Origin: Synchiropus splendidus
Lineage: Eukaryota; Chordata; Actinopteri; Syngnathiformes; Callionymidae
Direction: 5' to 3'
DNA length: 64,000 bases
Assembly (NCBI RefSeq): GCF_027744825.2
Contig: NC_071334.1
Location: 69,959,937 to 70,023,936, forward strand
The notes beneath the pieces are model-generated. The model did not search any database, had not been told where the DNA came from, and saw nothing but the letters and a program-made list of their open reading frames with translations. The translations under genes were made by a program, and so were the position numbers. Below are positions 46,716 to 58,229 of the stretch, piece by piece. Within the stretch, counting starts at the first letter, position 1. The number at the start of each line of letters is the position of its first letter.

Positions 46716-47012
46716 TCGATAAAGTTCACACTGCAGTAGCCTGTTACCACACTGCAGATTACATCATGTTTTCATACTTACTGAAGATGAAAAGAAAACA
46801 AAAAGGCGAGTTATGCAAACACTCCCAGACGATATAATAAACAGAAAATGAGGCGAGGAGTACAAATTAAGGAGGCGGCAGAAAGAAAGTCAAGCACGCA
46901 CAGAATCACAGGCGTATGAGACAGCGGAGTCACGAGAGAGAGTTTACCGTAGGAACGCGATGTAACCATCTGGCAACACGAACTGCTGAGTAGATTCCCA
47001 ACTTGTTTTGGG

Positions 47013-47330
47013 TCAGGCTGATGCTGGAATTTTCCATCTGCCCTTGAGTCTTCCGGTGTCTCCTGGTGGCTTGTTCCAATATGTCCGAATTCGATGGTCA
47101 TATTCAGCCGAGCTGGATACGTTGATATCCACTATGCGAAGGTGCTCAGAAATCGCCTCCAGCTTGAGAGTGAGCTCGCACGTCGCTTGAGTCTGAGTGC
47201 TGGCAGCCCTGCACAATCCATCAGTCATGACGGGCAGCTTCTCCATGGCCACATATGCTGCCAACGGTTTCTGAACTTTGTGATAGAACAGGTAGCCACC
47301 TAGACCAATCAGCAGGAAACCTGTTGTCAC
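47013..47330 (-). other. Unassigned 105-codon frame with an N-terminal membrane-like helix
   Basis: The minus frame starts at GTG directly after a TGA. It reads VTTGFLLIGLGGYLFYHKV (a plausible membrane segment), then a polar, helix-compatible part including TLKLEAISEHLRIVDINV, and ends at a stop. The composition looks less random than neighbouring frames, but there is no ATG start and no recognised family. It might be a decayed exon, a transposon-encoded segment or chance. Confidence 0.25.
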
Positions 47331-47334
47331 GTCT

Positions 47335-48870
47335 CACGTCTGCAACATCCTCCACGGAAAGGATCGACAGTCACGCAATCCTCCACTTCTCCCAGGAGTC
47401 CATCACGTATCCGACTGCAAAAATTCGCAATAGTATTATTCATTATGGAACAGAGTTTAACAGAATTTGGTGAAATCATTTGATGCTTTTCTCTGTTCAA
47501 ATGTGCTATGTGAATGTGCTATATAAATAAAAGTGACCGTGACCTTCACCAACAGAATAATTTGCATGAGTAAAGAAACATTTCAATTCATCCGATATCT
47601 CAAAAAGGATTCATTATTTTCATTTATTTCATGTTGTGGTCTTCCAGATACTTATCCAACTGCAGTTCATTGTCACTAGCTCGGGCTATGCACGGTGCTT
47701 CTGGGCTCCCGCACAACGGAGACTGCCGGGTACGTCGCTAAAATACCAAGATCTGACACCACTCTTGACAAAAACTGTGGTTGGAGAGACAGCTTGAAAC
47801 ACTGAAGAAAACAGACTGATCAGAGACTCATGAGCCTCATCGTGATGATGCCAAAAAAGCTGACAGAGATAGAGTTACATGTGTTATGTTTACGTAAGAA
47901 TGACTCTGTCAAAGTTCTAGACTTCTCCATGTATTCTTTGTTGACCACTGCAAAGTTCATGAAGATCGATTTGCATTTTGGAAAAATGAATGACACACAT
48001 TTGTGTCAAGAGGTCACGAGGTTGTTTCAGCCATAAGTTTGAGCGTCAGTGACAACCCCACGGTCTTTTGCAAACCTGCCTCCGCCTCTGTTTCAGCCCT
48101 GCATACATCTCATGATGATCACCAAGTATCCCACGAGCAGATGCCAGAATCTGCTGAGAGCCACTTTTCTGCAGTGATGTTTTAAGATGTTTGAAGGTGA
48201 AACTGGCTCAGCCCCCTGTGTATTTTATTTTTCACCAGATGCCACTCTCTGTTATTTTCAACTGAAGGTTATGGAAAAGAACTCTTCAAAATCCATTCGA
48301 AACAAACTTGTCATCATTAAAGTGAAAAAAAGAGATGCATCAGAAAAGTTTTTCACGAAGGTCAATATCAATGGCCTCCTGAGTTACCAATCATTCTTGT
48401 GTGTTAGGACCAAATAAGAAGTAGAACAGAAACAGCATCATTAAAAGAAGCACATCAGTCTTGAATATTCTGGTTTGGCAGTTTGAATCCTGTTATGTCC
48501 AGTATCGCTGGCATTTCAAGTGATTCTCCAGATGACTGGATGAACATTTGGGTTTTCTCTCTGAATGTCAGCAGCTCTATTACCAACCGACGTCTCCGGA
48601 GAAGCTGTCCTTTACTGTGTGATGAAGGCTCAAGCAGAAATCTTCTGTCACCAACAGAAGGCCAGGACCGAGAATCAGGGGCAGTTTTTTTTTTATGGAC
48701 CCTTACCAGTTTGTTTCCATTTATGTGCCATCAACAATGCTAACAGAAGTTAGAAGAAGTACAGGGTTTTCATTCTGTGAATTTGGTTTCCATATCCTTC
48801 CAGAAGTACATTGTGATTCTGACGTGAGTGGGTCAAACGCTGGCTCCATCTTGTGATGCTGCTGGAGGCA
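47335..48870. other. Unassigned sequence
   Basis: A gctatataaataaaagtgac phrase near 47518 resembles the 3' tail of fish LINEs/SINEs, but no body is recognisable upstream. Confidence 0.35.
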
Positions 48871-48874
48871 CCAA

Positions 48875-49378
48875 ACACAGACTATTGTGAGAGGATGAAG
48901 TGTCTGAACAGATCAGAGACGGACGGTGCGCAAATGTAAATGGAATGTAAAACCCTCTTCAGAAGGGTTTGCAGTCGGTTTCCAAACCCGTTTGAGGCAA
49001 ACTTTCAGGGCAAAATAATCCTGCAAAGCAGCCAAGATGGCTGCCACTCGTCCCTCGTTTTTTAAACGTGCTTTACCTATTTCTGATGACGCTCTTCATC
49101 TCTTGGTCAGAAGAACAGACTTCCATGCTCACAGGAACCATTGGAACATCCAGCTGCCATGTAACGCTTCGCCTCATCAACCGCATATCCATCGCTGGTC
49201 GCGGGGGCAGCAGCTTCAAAAGGTCGTGTGAAATGCCCTTCTCCATGGTTCTGGCTTTGATTCCCTTTGAACCAGATTCACATTATTTAGTGTTGTGATT
49301 TAGCAAAAACACCTTTGTAGACCAGATATGATCATTCCATCCTGCTCCTTTACGCATCATTCCAGAGGCCGGAAAGAG
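48875..49378 (+). repeat. Family C, copy C2, with internal deletion and a LINE-end insertion
   Basis: cagactattgtgagaggatg, gggcaaaataatcctgcaaa, tgatgacgctcttcatctct, tccatgctcac and attccagaggccgg match C1 and C3. About 140 bp of the middle is missing. Between 49183 and 49245 a reversed Rex3-like 3' end (ggtcgcgggggcagcagctt) replaces family sequence. Confidence 0.7.
49183..49245 (-). mobile_element. Very short Rex3-like LINE 3' end inside C2
   Basis: Read on minus: aagggcatttcacacgacct, then tttgaagctgctgcccccgc. This matches the 3' end of the LINE remnant at 28911-28980. Confidence 0.65.
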
Positions 49379-49379
49379 T

Positions 49380-50715
49380 CTGGTTGGTTGTGATAAATGG
49401 AGGCTCGTACACACTCTCCGGATCGATGTTCACAGTTATTCCCCTCACAAAAAGCTTCACGTCACTTCAGCGTCCTTCCTCAGAACTACATAAAGGTGTT
49501 CAACAAGTACGTGTACGTCTGCATCTCTGATGGTTGCTGCAGGGACACTCATTACCATCCACCATCTGTTTCCACCCTTTCAATTTCTCTTCCATTGATT
49601 GATGTGCACTTAGGGAAGCTTCAGAGGACGGGAGACGGCGAGAGTCCGAAAGAGCTGTGGGACAAAATAACCTTTCATTGAGGGCTTTAAAGAAGCAGCA
49701 AGGGTTTATAACGATGCGTATTCAGTGGCAGCACTGCGACTGTTTTGTGGATGCCAGGTTTCATTTTACAGCAGATTGACTTCCTTCATCAAAAAAGAAT
49801 TCGCTGTGCCAATAAACAGACTCTGCTTAATGTGAGAGGCCACGGGGTCGGTCCCAGCTGGGAACGTGAGGACTCCATCACCAGTCACTCATTCTTTTAA
49901 TGTCTGTCAAGTTGAGTCTGAGCCCCTTTGACTCCCCTCAGACGGCCAGATGCTCATCTGGAAAGGGAAAAGACATTCTTTTCTTTTGGCAGATCCCACC
50001 AAACTGTAGATTTTCATCATCAAACACCGGCCTCTTTAAACGTCCAGCTTTCCTTTCGGCAAATCACCAGGGACACTTCCTTCAGGATGCTTTGAGGACT
50101 GACCTAAACACTCTCAGAACTGTTGCTGTGCGTGGCAGTGTTGCGCATCACAGCAGCTTGGGACAACATTGATGCGTGAATACATGAATCTGAGCAATGC
50201 ATGAGGTCTAATGAGGTGAATCTCTGGAGAGTCTTCATCCAGGGAAGATTGTCATGAAGCACTGACTGGTACTATGGGTTATTGACAAACTATCATTTGG
50301 AGACCAATACTTCCTTTTAAAACTTCAGCAGACAAAGACTGACATTGCACATTAATTTATGAATGCTCACCACTTTTTTTTCACCTCTCACAGGAGTTAA
50401 TGGAATTGTCCTGATGATGTATGAGGTGTTGTGTGAGCAGAGACAAATGGCTGTTGTGTAAATGTGGAGGTTTCCAAGCTTCAGAAGAAGCCAAGTCACT
50501 TATCACCTCTGAAGGTCCAAGGAAATGATCACTTGTCTTTCGACCAGAAAATGAAATCTAAATATTGATTTCATTTTATTATTTGATGATTGATTTTTTT
50601 TATCTGTTTACCTAACTTGACTTTCATGACAGCACGCTAGGGGGCAGCACAGAAAACAATTCCACACCTGCCTCTAGAGAAACTAGATACCTTCATTTAG
50701 CTTAATGCTAATCAG
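49380..50715. other. Unassigned sequence
   Basis: No gene or family recognised. At 50634-50647 ACGCTAGGGGGCAG matches 12 of 14 CTCF-core positions and lies just upstream of MITE A11. Confidence 0.35.
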
Positions 50716-50720
50716 TAGCA

Positions 50721-50933
50721 GTTATTGGGTGGATGAGGTTTCATGAAACAGTGTCCTGATTTTCAGAGGCCACCAGATGGTGCTGTCTCCTGTGAAACGT
50801 TTGGACTTGAACAAATTAAATGAAACCCCACATCATTTATAAACCAAGAGCGCCATCTAGTGGCCTCTGAAAATCAGGACACTGTTTCATCAACCCTGCA
50901 GTACTGTTTCATGACACCTCACCTACCCATCAC
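50721..50933. mobile_element. Family A MITE, copy A11, near full length
   Basis: Runs gttattgggtggatgaggtt to ctacccatcac. The left arm gtcctgattttcagaggcca pairs with tggcctctgaaaatcaggac in the right arm. The right arm additionally has a 28-bp catgaaacagta(c)tgcaggg segment. Flanks cagtagca (50713-50720) and tagtcgca (50934-50941) agree at 6 of 8 positions, a plausible worn 8-bp duplication. CTCF-like cores are at 50770-50783 (plus, 13/14) and 50850-50863 (minus, 14/14). Confidence 0.85.
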
Positions 50934-50939
50934 TAGTCG

Positions 50940-53010
50940 CAGGAACCAAAATAAATGTGTTAAATCCGTGCTTCAGGGTGAACGAGATCAGTGCGAGGGA
51001 ACTTCTATCCCTGACATCTCTTTCATACGGGTCTGCCGGTGATATTTTAATGTTGAGATAAAGACATTTTAGAAATAACAGTCACTGCATTGAAAGTTCA
51101 GTGATCCAAGGTGACAACTGTTCATAACACATGAGGAAATTATTTTCCCAGTTTGAGTCTGATGAGAGACATCAGTTTGTGCTTTTGAATCAAGTTTATG
51201 AAGCACAGTGACAATTTTTCAATGTTGGGTGAGATATTTTGAAACTGATGTCCTCACGACTGCTTGCTAATCTGTCCCCGCCAGCCGCTCGAGCTCTTCT
51301 TTCTGATGTTGCACTGACTGCTCCTCTGATGGGGACTAACTCTGAGGCAGTTACTAGAATAGTTTCTCAGAGAAAAGGGACAGACGAAGCAATGAGGTCT
51401 TTCGTGCGGACGCCTCATTGGTCAGCTGAATTGGCTGGGTCGGGGACGAACATGAAAGTTGGCAGCAGAAGACAGATGAAGTCTGAAATCTCTCGTCGTC
51501 ATTTTCAAGTCCATCAGTCTCAGCGCCCGGTCACATTGCCTGAAAAAGGAGGCCGCTGTGACCACACTTGAGCAACTCCTGTCAAAACCACTGAAACAAA
51601 TGCACAACAAAATCGTTACATGAAACAGAAAGGTGGCACTGCTGAGGGTAGTTGAGCTCCTCTCCTCTCTCTCCTGGGTAAACTCCAACGTCACGGCGGT
51701 GGCTCAAAGCTCATATTCTCAGTGTTGACACGAGTCTCAGCATTAGCCGGAGACTCGTCTCAAGCATGAACAGGAGACAAGAAGGAGCCAAACAACCGCT
51801 TTTACTGACCAGCCTCTTGATCTGCCCGATCATGAGTGGAATAACTGACCTCTGGAGCGGGTGCAACCAAAAACAAACCAGAAATGATCCACCGACATGT
51901 GATAATTCACACTCACACTCGAGCTCAGCAGCAGGAACATGACCTGTGGGAAAGAAAGCAGACAAGCGCAGGTCCTCCTCTGTCCTCCTGGGGCCCGACA
52001 TGTCAGTCGCTTGTACGGATATCAAATCCAATATTCTACCTTTCAGACACACCATTGTGTCTCAGTCCGATCTGAATACTATCTTTATGATTGGTCTCTG
52101 GCATGTGGACAATCGTCCTCATCCTGCCGACACCACGCTTGTAACAGCTGAATGAGCATCTCAGTTTGCAATTCGATCATCTGCTAAATTGAATTCTGAT
52201 CTACAAAAAGGCTTTGCCTAGGCTTTCCTGTGTCTATTCCTGCTTCGTTCATTTTTCACTCCAAGCAGCTCTCATCTCGAGCCCACCCTGGTTCCGAGGG
52301 GAGAAACCCACCTGATCTATTATGCCCTCCATGATGTGCGGCCAGAATCGAATCTCATTCAAATGCTTGGACCCTTTGGTATCATTGACTGTCCACTGAC
52401 GCACAGATAAGCCATGAGATCGGGTCGTGGGGGGTTTGTGACATCATGCTGAATAAAGTTCCAAGACCGTCCAACCTCTTCCCTGGGTGTCAGCCCAGAA
52501 CCCACTGAGAGCTGGATCGCTCGGGCACATCTTGAGCTGCTGCCTGAGGGCACCTGGAGTGGGGCTATCACCAAACCCAAGCTACTTATCCAAGTCACTA
52601 CACGTTACTTAGTTTTCTCAATAAAATGTGTACAATTTCTGCCTTCTGCTGTCACGTTCTCAGCACGCGGACATGTGTAGGGATGGAATTGGTAAGATTT
52701 TAACCATTCCAATTCCATTACGATTCTGCTTCGCGACACGCTTCCTTATCGATTCTCAATGGGTGAAAAAAGGAAGTGAATTAGCATCAATACATTTGTT
52801 GTCATTCTACATTAGAGCATTTGCTTTTATGATTCTACTTACTGAAACTTCCTGATCGGTTTACTGTGTTGCACCGATGACAAGGGAACTTGAGTAACTG
52901 TCATTTAGAGCTGAAAAAGCTCTGTGGATTTGGCACCACAGAAACAGGAACGAGTCCTGAACCTGACATGAACCCTGTGATGCCTGAACCATGGAGCAGT
53001 TGACAGAGAT
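50940..53010. other. Unassigned sequence
   Basis: Several 60-115-codon frames, none with a recognisable family. Confidence 0.4.
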
Positions 53011-53014
53011 CCAC

Positions 53015-53262
53015 TTCTTTTAAACAGAGGTTTTTTATTGGTCCATGTGAACACTTTAAAACATCAATGTACATGTATGTCCCTCGTGAATATATATGCT
53101 CATATTGCTTAAACAGTCTCATTTGAATAACAACATGAACATGACACCTGAAATGATGCGTTCAGTGTAGCTCCTGAGTTTGGTTGTGGTTGTTTCTGTC
53201 GGTGCAGGACAACCACACCTGCTTCCCCAGGAGACAGACTGGGGACGCTTCGCTACATCACT
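53015..53262 (-). other. Possible terminal exon of an unidentified minus-strand gene
   Basis: On minus, ttgcttgtttttacag at 53276-53261 is a strong splice-acceptor-like sequence. Downstream is a short open stretch; one frame reads VCLLGKQVWLSC, another CGCPAPTETTTTKLRSYTER, both with stops within 140 bp. An AATAAA at 53039-53034 could end the transcript. No donor or upstream exon is certain. This is weak evidence; chance is a fair alternative. Confidence 0.2.
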
Positions 53263-53567
53263 GTAAAAACAAGCAAATCAGACGTTATTAAAGACAAATC
53301 AACACACTTCACGACGACAACATTTAACCAGTGAAGTTACTTTCAAAGGGAGTCATCGGTAGTCAGTAATTGGATTACTTTTTCAGTGTAACCGTGGCGA
53401 CACTGGAGTTGGAACAGAAGCCAGACATGACTGTAGTTCTGCTCTCAACAGGTTTGTGTTTATGAGTCATATCAACGTGTTGTTTCTTCTTCACGATTGA
53501 GTGAAACAATCAGACGAACACACACTGAAGAGTTGAATGAAACGTACGGCAGATGCAGCATCAGCCT

Positions 53568-53750
53568 TCAGGTGAGCGTTTCCTTTCCTTCTGTGTGTTT
53601 TGGTTTCCAACAATGACAATCAACTCCAGTCACAGTCCAAAAATAGAGGATTTCTTCAAAGCTGGTTTCTGAGGGCGACTCGCCACTTTTCACAGCAAAC
53701 TGCTGATAAAAATGTTCGCGCACTTTGAAGTACAAAATAGCTCTTATCAA
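53568..53750 (-). other. Unassigned 60-codon minus frame near the candidate exon
   Basis: Reads KVREHFYQQFAVKSGESPSE then EEILYFWTVTGVDCHCW. It is on the same strand as, and upstream of, the possible terminal exon. The composition is protein-like, but no family is recognised and no splice sites clearly bound it. Confidence 0.2.
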
Positions 53751-53999
53751 CTTCTGCCAGCTGTTTTAAAGGCACCGCGCGCTGCCAGTGTCGTTTTCAA
53801 GGTTCCTCAAATTCATGTTCGCTCATGCAAATCCCTGTTGTTGTCATTCAGTGGGTGATCATCAGAGAGGGAGAGACGAGTGGATTTATGGCCTCAACAA
53901 AGTCACCCACCGCTCAAAGCATTGATTCCATCATTACTGTGCTGAGGTAGGAATATTAAATATTAAAGGACCCGATGCGTCGCTCTAATGTGACACAAA

Positions 54000-54300
54000 G
54001 AAGAAATAACAATGGAGGAAATTCTCCATCATCCAGTGGCAATATATTTAATGGCCTCACCAACCACCGCCTCCGTCTTCCTCTTTTGTGAAAGAGGTAC
54101 ATGATCTTCCACAGTCGCCATGTTGGTTTTGGAGTTTGTAGTTGTCATAAACTTCTGACTCTGGGCTGCTCCCCCTGGTGGATATATTCGTGAACTGCAA
54201 TAGGAGCATACAGAAGGCATGGGAGCATGTGATCAGACACGGAAACATCATTTGAAGGCAGTATTTTTGTAAGTAAAGGGAGCATAAATGGGCCTTCAGG
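54000..54300 (+). repeat. Family B body, copy B2
   Basis: ggaaattctccatcatccag, tggcaatatatttaa, catgttggttttggagtttg, ttgtcataaac and gctgctccccctggtgga align with B1 (3712). It has about 45 bp more in the middle. CTCF-like core on minus at 54168-54181 (CCACCAGGGGGAGC, 13/14). Confidence 0.65.
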
Positions 54301-54427
54301 GCACATTGCAGACCTCCCATCCTCACTGCCATGGAGTAACATATTGACGTCGGGAAGTGGATTTCTGGGTCCGATACTGACGCCAAAGGCAGCTTTTGCC
54401 TTTTGACACATAGGCGTTTCAATGGAG

Positions 54428-54506
<79 letters not shown>

Positions 54507-54870
54507 CCCTCTAGCATTCCAGGGCCAGAGGGTGAGACTTTCAGAAGCTCTCTTGCACTGGATGTCACTTGTTATGTATCGACCCTCATGTGGTTGGTGG
54601 TGCCATAAGGTTTTAAATAGCTATAGATACATGGAGTGTCAAATGAAAGGAGCACCATGTCATGGCTTTCCCAGCCCCAACATCATTCTTTTTTGACGTG
54701 TCCACGGCTCATGGTGTCAGTATATGCGACAGATGGAGAACATGTGCTTCAGTTGAAAAGCCAACGCATCAATATGCAATGCTGAAAGCTACCTGTGGTG
54801 TCAGTGTAGGACACAACAGTCCACTTCCCCAACATCAATGTATTATTCCATGGGAGTGAGGATGGGTTGC
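54300..54870. repeat. Family B foldback: inverted arms around an AT microsatellite
   Basis: The left arm (54305-54425) reads ccatcctcactgccatggag, tattgacgtcgggaagtgg and gtccgatactgac. The right arm (54745-54870) is its inverted partner: catcaatatgcaatgctgaa, gtcagtgtaggacacaacag, cttccccaacatcaatgtat and catgggagtgaggatgg. The arms are separated by the AT run and about 240 bp of other sequence. Confidence 0.6.
54430..54504 (+). repeat. (AT)n microsatellite, about 75 bp
   Basis: An uninterrupted AT alternation of about 37 units, the longest dinucleotide run in the window. Confidence 0.97.
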
Positions 54871-54879
54871 TGCAACCAA

Positions 54880-56715
54880 CTGTTGTTTACACCTTGCTCA
54901 TGTTGTATATTTATCAATATACATTTTAATATGTATCGGTCGCACCTGACTATAAGTGGCAAGACCAGTGAAACTTTGAAAAGTAGTGTGATTCATGGAC
55001 TCCACGGTGAAACAGGTGTGTGCTGTAAGACGTGGTGAAGAATTAGTGCGGGGATAGTTCTGAAACTTGTTCGCTGTTCTTGGCACAAACATTTGTTATT
55101 CTAGCTCGTCTGTCTGTCGAATCATGATCACCATCATAAAAACATGGCACACGCATCACTTGATTTGGATGAGCTGCTGACTGCAGACAGAAGCTCTGCT
55201 AACAAGGCAATGAAGTCGAGCCTGAAGACACACCTCAGAAACCCATGCTGGAGCCTGATGCAGAGTGCGCTGCGGTTGGAGCTGATTCCCTAATATGGCG
55301 TCATAAATGCCATGTATACAACACCTGAGTTAATCCACGCTCTCCTGGTGGTGGACTCAGCCATATCAAGTTCTTGAGTGAGGTTTTTGTCCCTAAATGT
55401 GCCAGTGACAAAGGAACTTTTGTAATACGTTGTGGGAACAGAAATGTACTTTTAAATTCTTAAAATGTTCTTCAAACAACAATATAAAATACAAAACACT
55501 GATTTGAGGCGTGGGATCAGTCTGACCTGGACCACCATGGGTCAGCTCATCTGGACAGGGAAGGGAGGATGAATGCCTGCAGCGCCACTCCTACTCGAAA
55601 GAACACATCTCAGACACCCACACACACACTCAAGGCTGGTGTTACCAAACAAAACAGGACAAGATTCAACGCAAGAAGAAGGAGCCTGTGCTTACATTTG
55701 AGAAATAAACAGCACAACCACATAGAAACAAGGTGGTTGACAAACTACTAACTAAAGTATATAGCAGCCAGAGACTGGAGACACACCACTGCAATACAGC
55801 AAACACCCGCACCTACTGTATGGTTGGTGAAGTGGAAGAGGATGCCCGAAGCTCAAGCCTGCTGCTCCTGCTGCCGCGGTCAGCTCCACTTCACCTGAAG
55901 CTCAAACAAATGGCCAAACTACTCAAAACACACTGCTATGGTCCTAAGACGTGTAGGCTGAAATCAATCCCCCACTGGTCTAAAATGAAAGTATGTAAGT
56001 TTAGAGTCGCTGTCTGTTTATTGATCATTAACTGTTACAAATGTTTCAATGTAACATTTGGCCATCATTTATACAACTTAGCGTTGTTTTTATTTAATAT
56101 TTAATAATAGATGGATTAAATACCATCGTCTAGATTGAGGCAAAAATATAGACCAATTGTCCACAAGCAAACTTTGGTCTGCACTTTGACTCAAGGTTCA
56201 GGGCATAAGATCACAACAATGTGAAACGCTGAACTAACTTTAAATCAAGCGTTGATCATGGATCTTACCCAAGTCAGACAACCTCATCTGCACAGCTCGA
56301 CCTAAAAAACCCAAGATGAACTCAGAGTCTCAGTGACTACTACAGTCATTGCTGAGAGTTTCTCATTAAAACTACACTAGAAACTACAATGAACAAAAGT
56401 CCTCGCCAGTCTCTCCACAGTGCTTCGTCTTGGTGGTCTTGTCAGCAGGAATGAGAAACTTCAGAGGACACTAGCTGAACCGCAATGTGAAGTGGCCTAA
56501 TGCATTACTACCACTATCAATACCACAGTATATTCACATCAGGTAAAATAGGATGACAACTGTAATCATGTTGTTGTTTTTACTCACCAGAAGGAAAGAG
56601 TAAGTGCTCATTCAAATAGCAGATAGTAGCCAGGAAAAGCACCATAAATGGATGTACTGCTGCTGAAAGTCGCAGACTATTGTGGATCATCATTTATGCA
56701 GCCCCTACATCCCGA
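54880..56715. other. Unassigned sequence
   Basis: No recognised gene or family. The longest frame (123 codons, 55733-56104) has no family features. Confidence 0.4.
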
Positions 56716-56724
56716 CTCTGTGGA

Positions 56725-57125
56725 ACATATCAGCAGTTACTGCTTTAATAGGCTGTGCGATTGAGGCGCTGAACAACTCCACTCACACACACCCAAACCT
56801 TCGCCTCTCTGACTCCACCCATCCAAACCTCCGACAGTCTCCGCCCTTGTGAGGAGCTCTGTAGCAAAGCAACAAGCGCACACTACATGCTGTCAGCTGG
56901 GAAGTACTCACAGAACATCATCATAAAAAAGATGGACAGTTTTCATTTAGCATGTACATTTATTTATCTATTTTGTGTGCGTGTTCTTTGCATTTGAAAT
57001 ACTCGTTGCTTTTTAGGCTAAATACTGACACTATTTTCTGACTAGCCCAATGCATAGGCCCTGATTTCCACTCATGTTGTTCCAGAACCATAAATGATCA
57101 CAACTTTAACATCAATTAAAAGGTC
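56725..57125 (+). repeat. Family E, copy E4
   Basis: gaggcgctgaacaactccac, tctgactccacccatccaaa, cctccgacagtctccgccct, aaaagatggacag, gttctttgcatttgaaatac and catgttgttccagaaccata. The closest match to E1 at its left half. Confidence 0.7.
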
Positions 57126-57129
57126 TGTG

Positions 57130-57835
57130 AAACTCAGGAGGGACTCATTACTACTACAAAAAACTGCTTATCAGAGATGTGTATTGGTGGGGTGGCACAC
57201 AGAGGAGCTTTTATCTAGGTGCCCATGACAGTATCTATAGCACCAGCTCCTTACATTAACTACATGATACCTGCGTGGTAATGGGGGTGAGATGGCAAAG
57301 TGTTATGTGAAAACTGCGTTGTTGAGCGAGACTGAAGCAAAGTACGCGATTCACCTGAGACAACCTCTCACTTCTCAGTGTTTATCCGAGAGATTGGGTT
57401 TCTGCAGATGTGATCTGTCCAGACGGGAGCAGGAACGAACGTCAGCTCACTGCAGGGACGTTGATGCTGCACTCCAGGGTTGATGACCTTCTGTCGTCTC
57501 AAAGTCCATGAGGCGAGTTCAGTCTCCACATCACGGCTGAGGACAACAGACCCCTTGTGCAAGTGCGATCAGCGTTCGCGTCATGTCTGGTCATAGTGAA
57601 TTCTCACGTTACTAAATCCCAACAGCAAGTCTCCCGAGTCTTCCGAGAAGCCCGGTGGGAGACTGTCACATGAAGATACCTCACTTTACAGAGAGGCAGT
57701 GGGCTCTGCTGGTGCAGTGGGAGTGACAGTGAGTCTGCTGGGGTCATTGGAAGATGGAGTGGAACACACAATCTGAAGGGGTTTTTGTCAGTAACAATGT
57801 ATAGAATTCTATTACAATGTTGCATGTCATTCAAT
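57130..57835. other. Unassigned sequence
   Basis: No recognised content. Confidence 0.35.
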
Positions 57836-57844
57836 CATCCATCA

Positions 57845-58225
57845 TCCAGACTGCAGCGCATCGTACGTTCTGCTGAGAAGGTGATGGTTGCAGCCTGCCA
57901 CCTCTTCAGGACCTGTGTGTCTCCAGGACCCAGAGACGTGCAGGTGGGATCAGAGCCTTCGACCCTTCTCACCCTGGTCATGGACTGTTTGTTCCTCCTC
58001 CCTCTGGCAGGAGGCTACGGTCCATCCAGACCAGAACCTCCCGTCACAGGAACAGCTTCTTCCCCTCGGCCGTCAGACTGTTGAGTTCCTGAACAGCCTT
58101 TGTTGTTTATTTTATTTTATTTTATTTTATTTTTTGCCAGCACTTTGTTCCAAAGCACTTTCCTAGTTGGTGGGATTCCCACTGAACACAAGGCAATAAA
58201 TTTGATTCTGATTGTGATGCGTAAC
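57845..58225 (+). pseudogene. L2-like LINE 3' end, 5'-truncated
   Basis: Starts RLQRIVRSAEKV (as in the fragment at 164-380). In shifted frames it goes on through the equivalents of RTQRRAGGI and PSGRRLRSIQTRTSRHRNSF to the stop after FPSAVRLLSS. The 3' tail gggattcccactgaacacaa, ggcaataaatttgattctga ttg is the family's usual end with a short tct-gat repeat. An ATTTT run (58106-58135) interrupts it. 5' truncation and an intact 3' tail are typical of LINE insertion. Confidence 0.82.
58106..58135 (+). repeat. (TTTTA)n microsatellite
   Basis: Five to six tttta units just after the LINE stop codon. Confidence 0.95.
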
Positions 58226-58229
58226 GGAG

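Noticed and set aside
55733..56104. 123-codon frame as a gene
   Set aside because: No recognisable family, no conserved motif, and length close to what chance gives in 64 kb.
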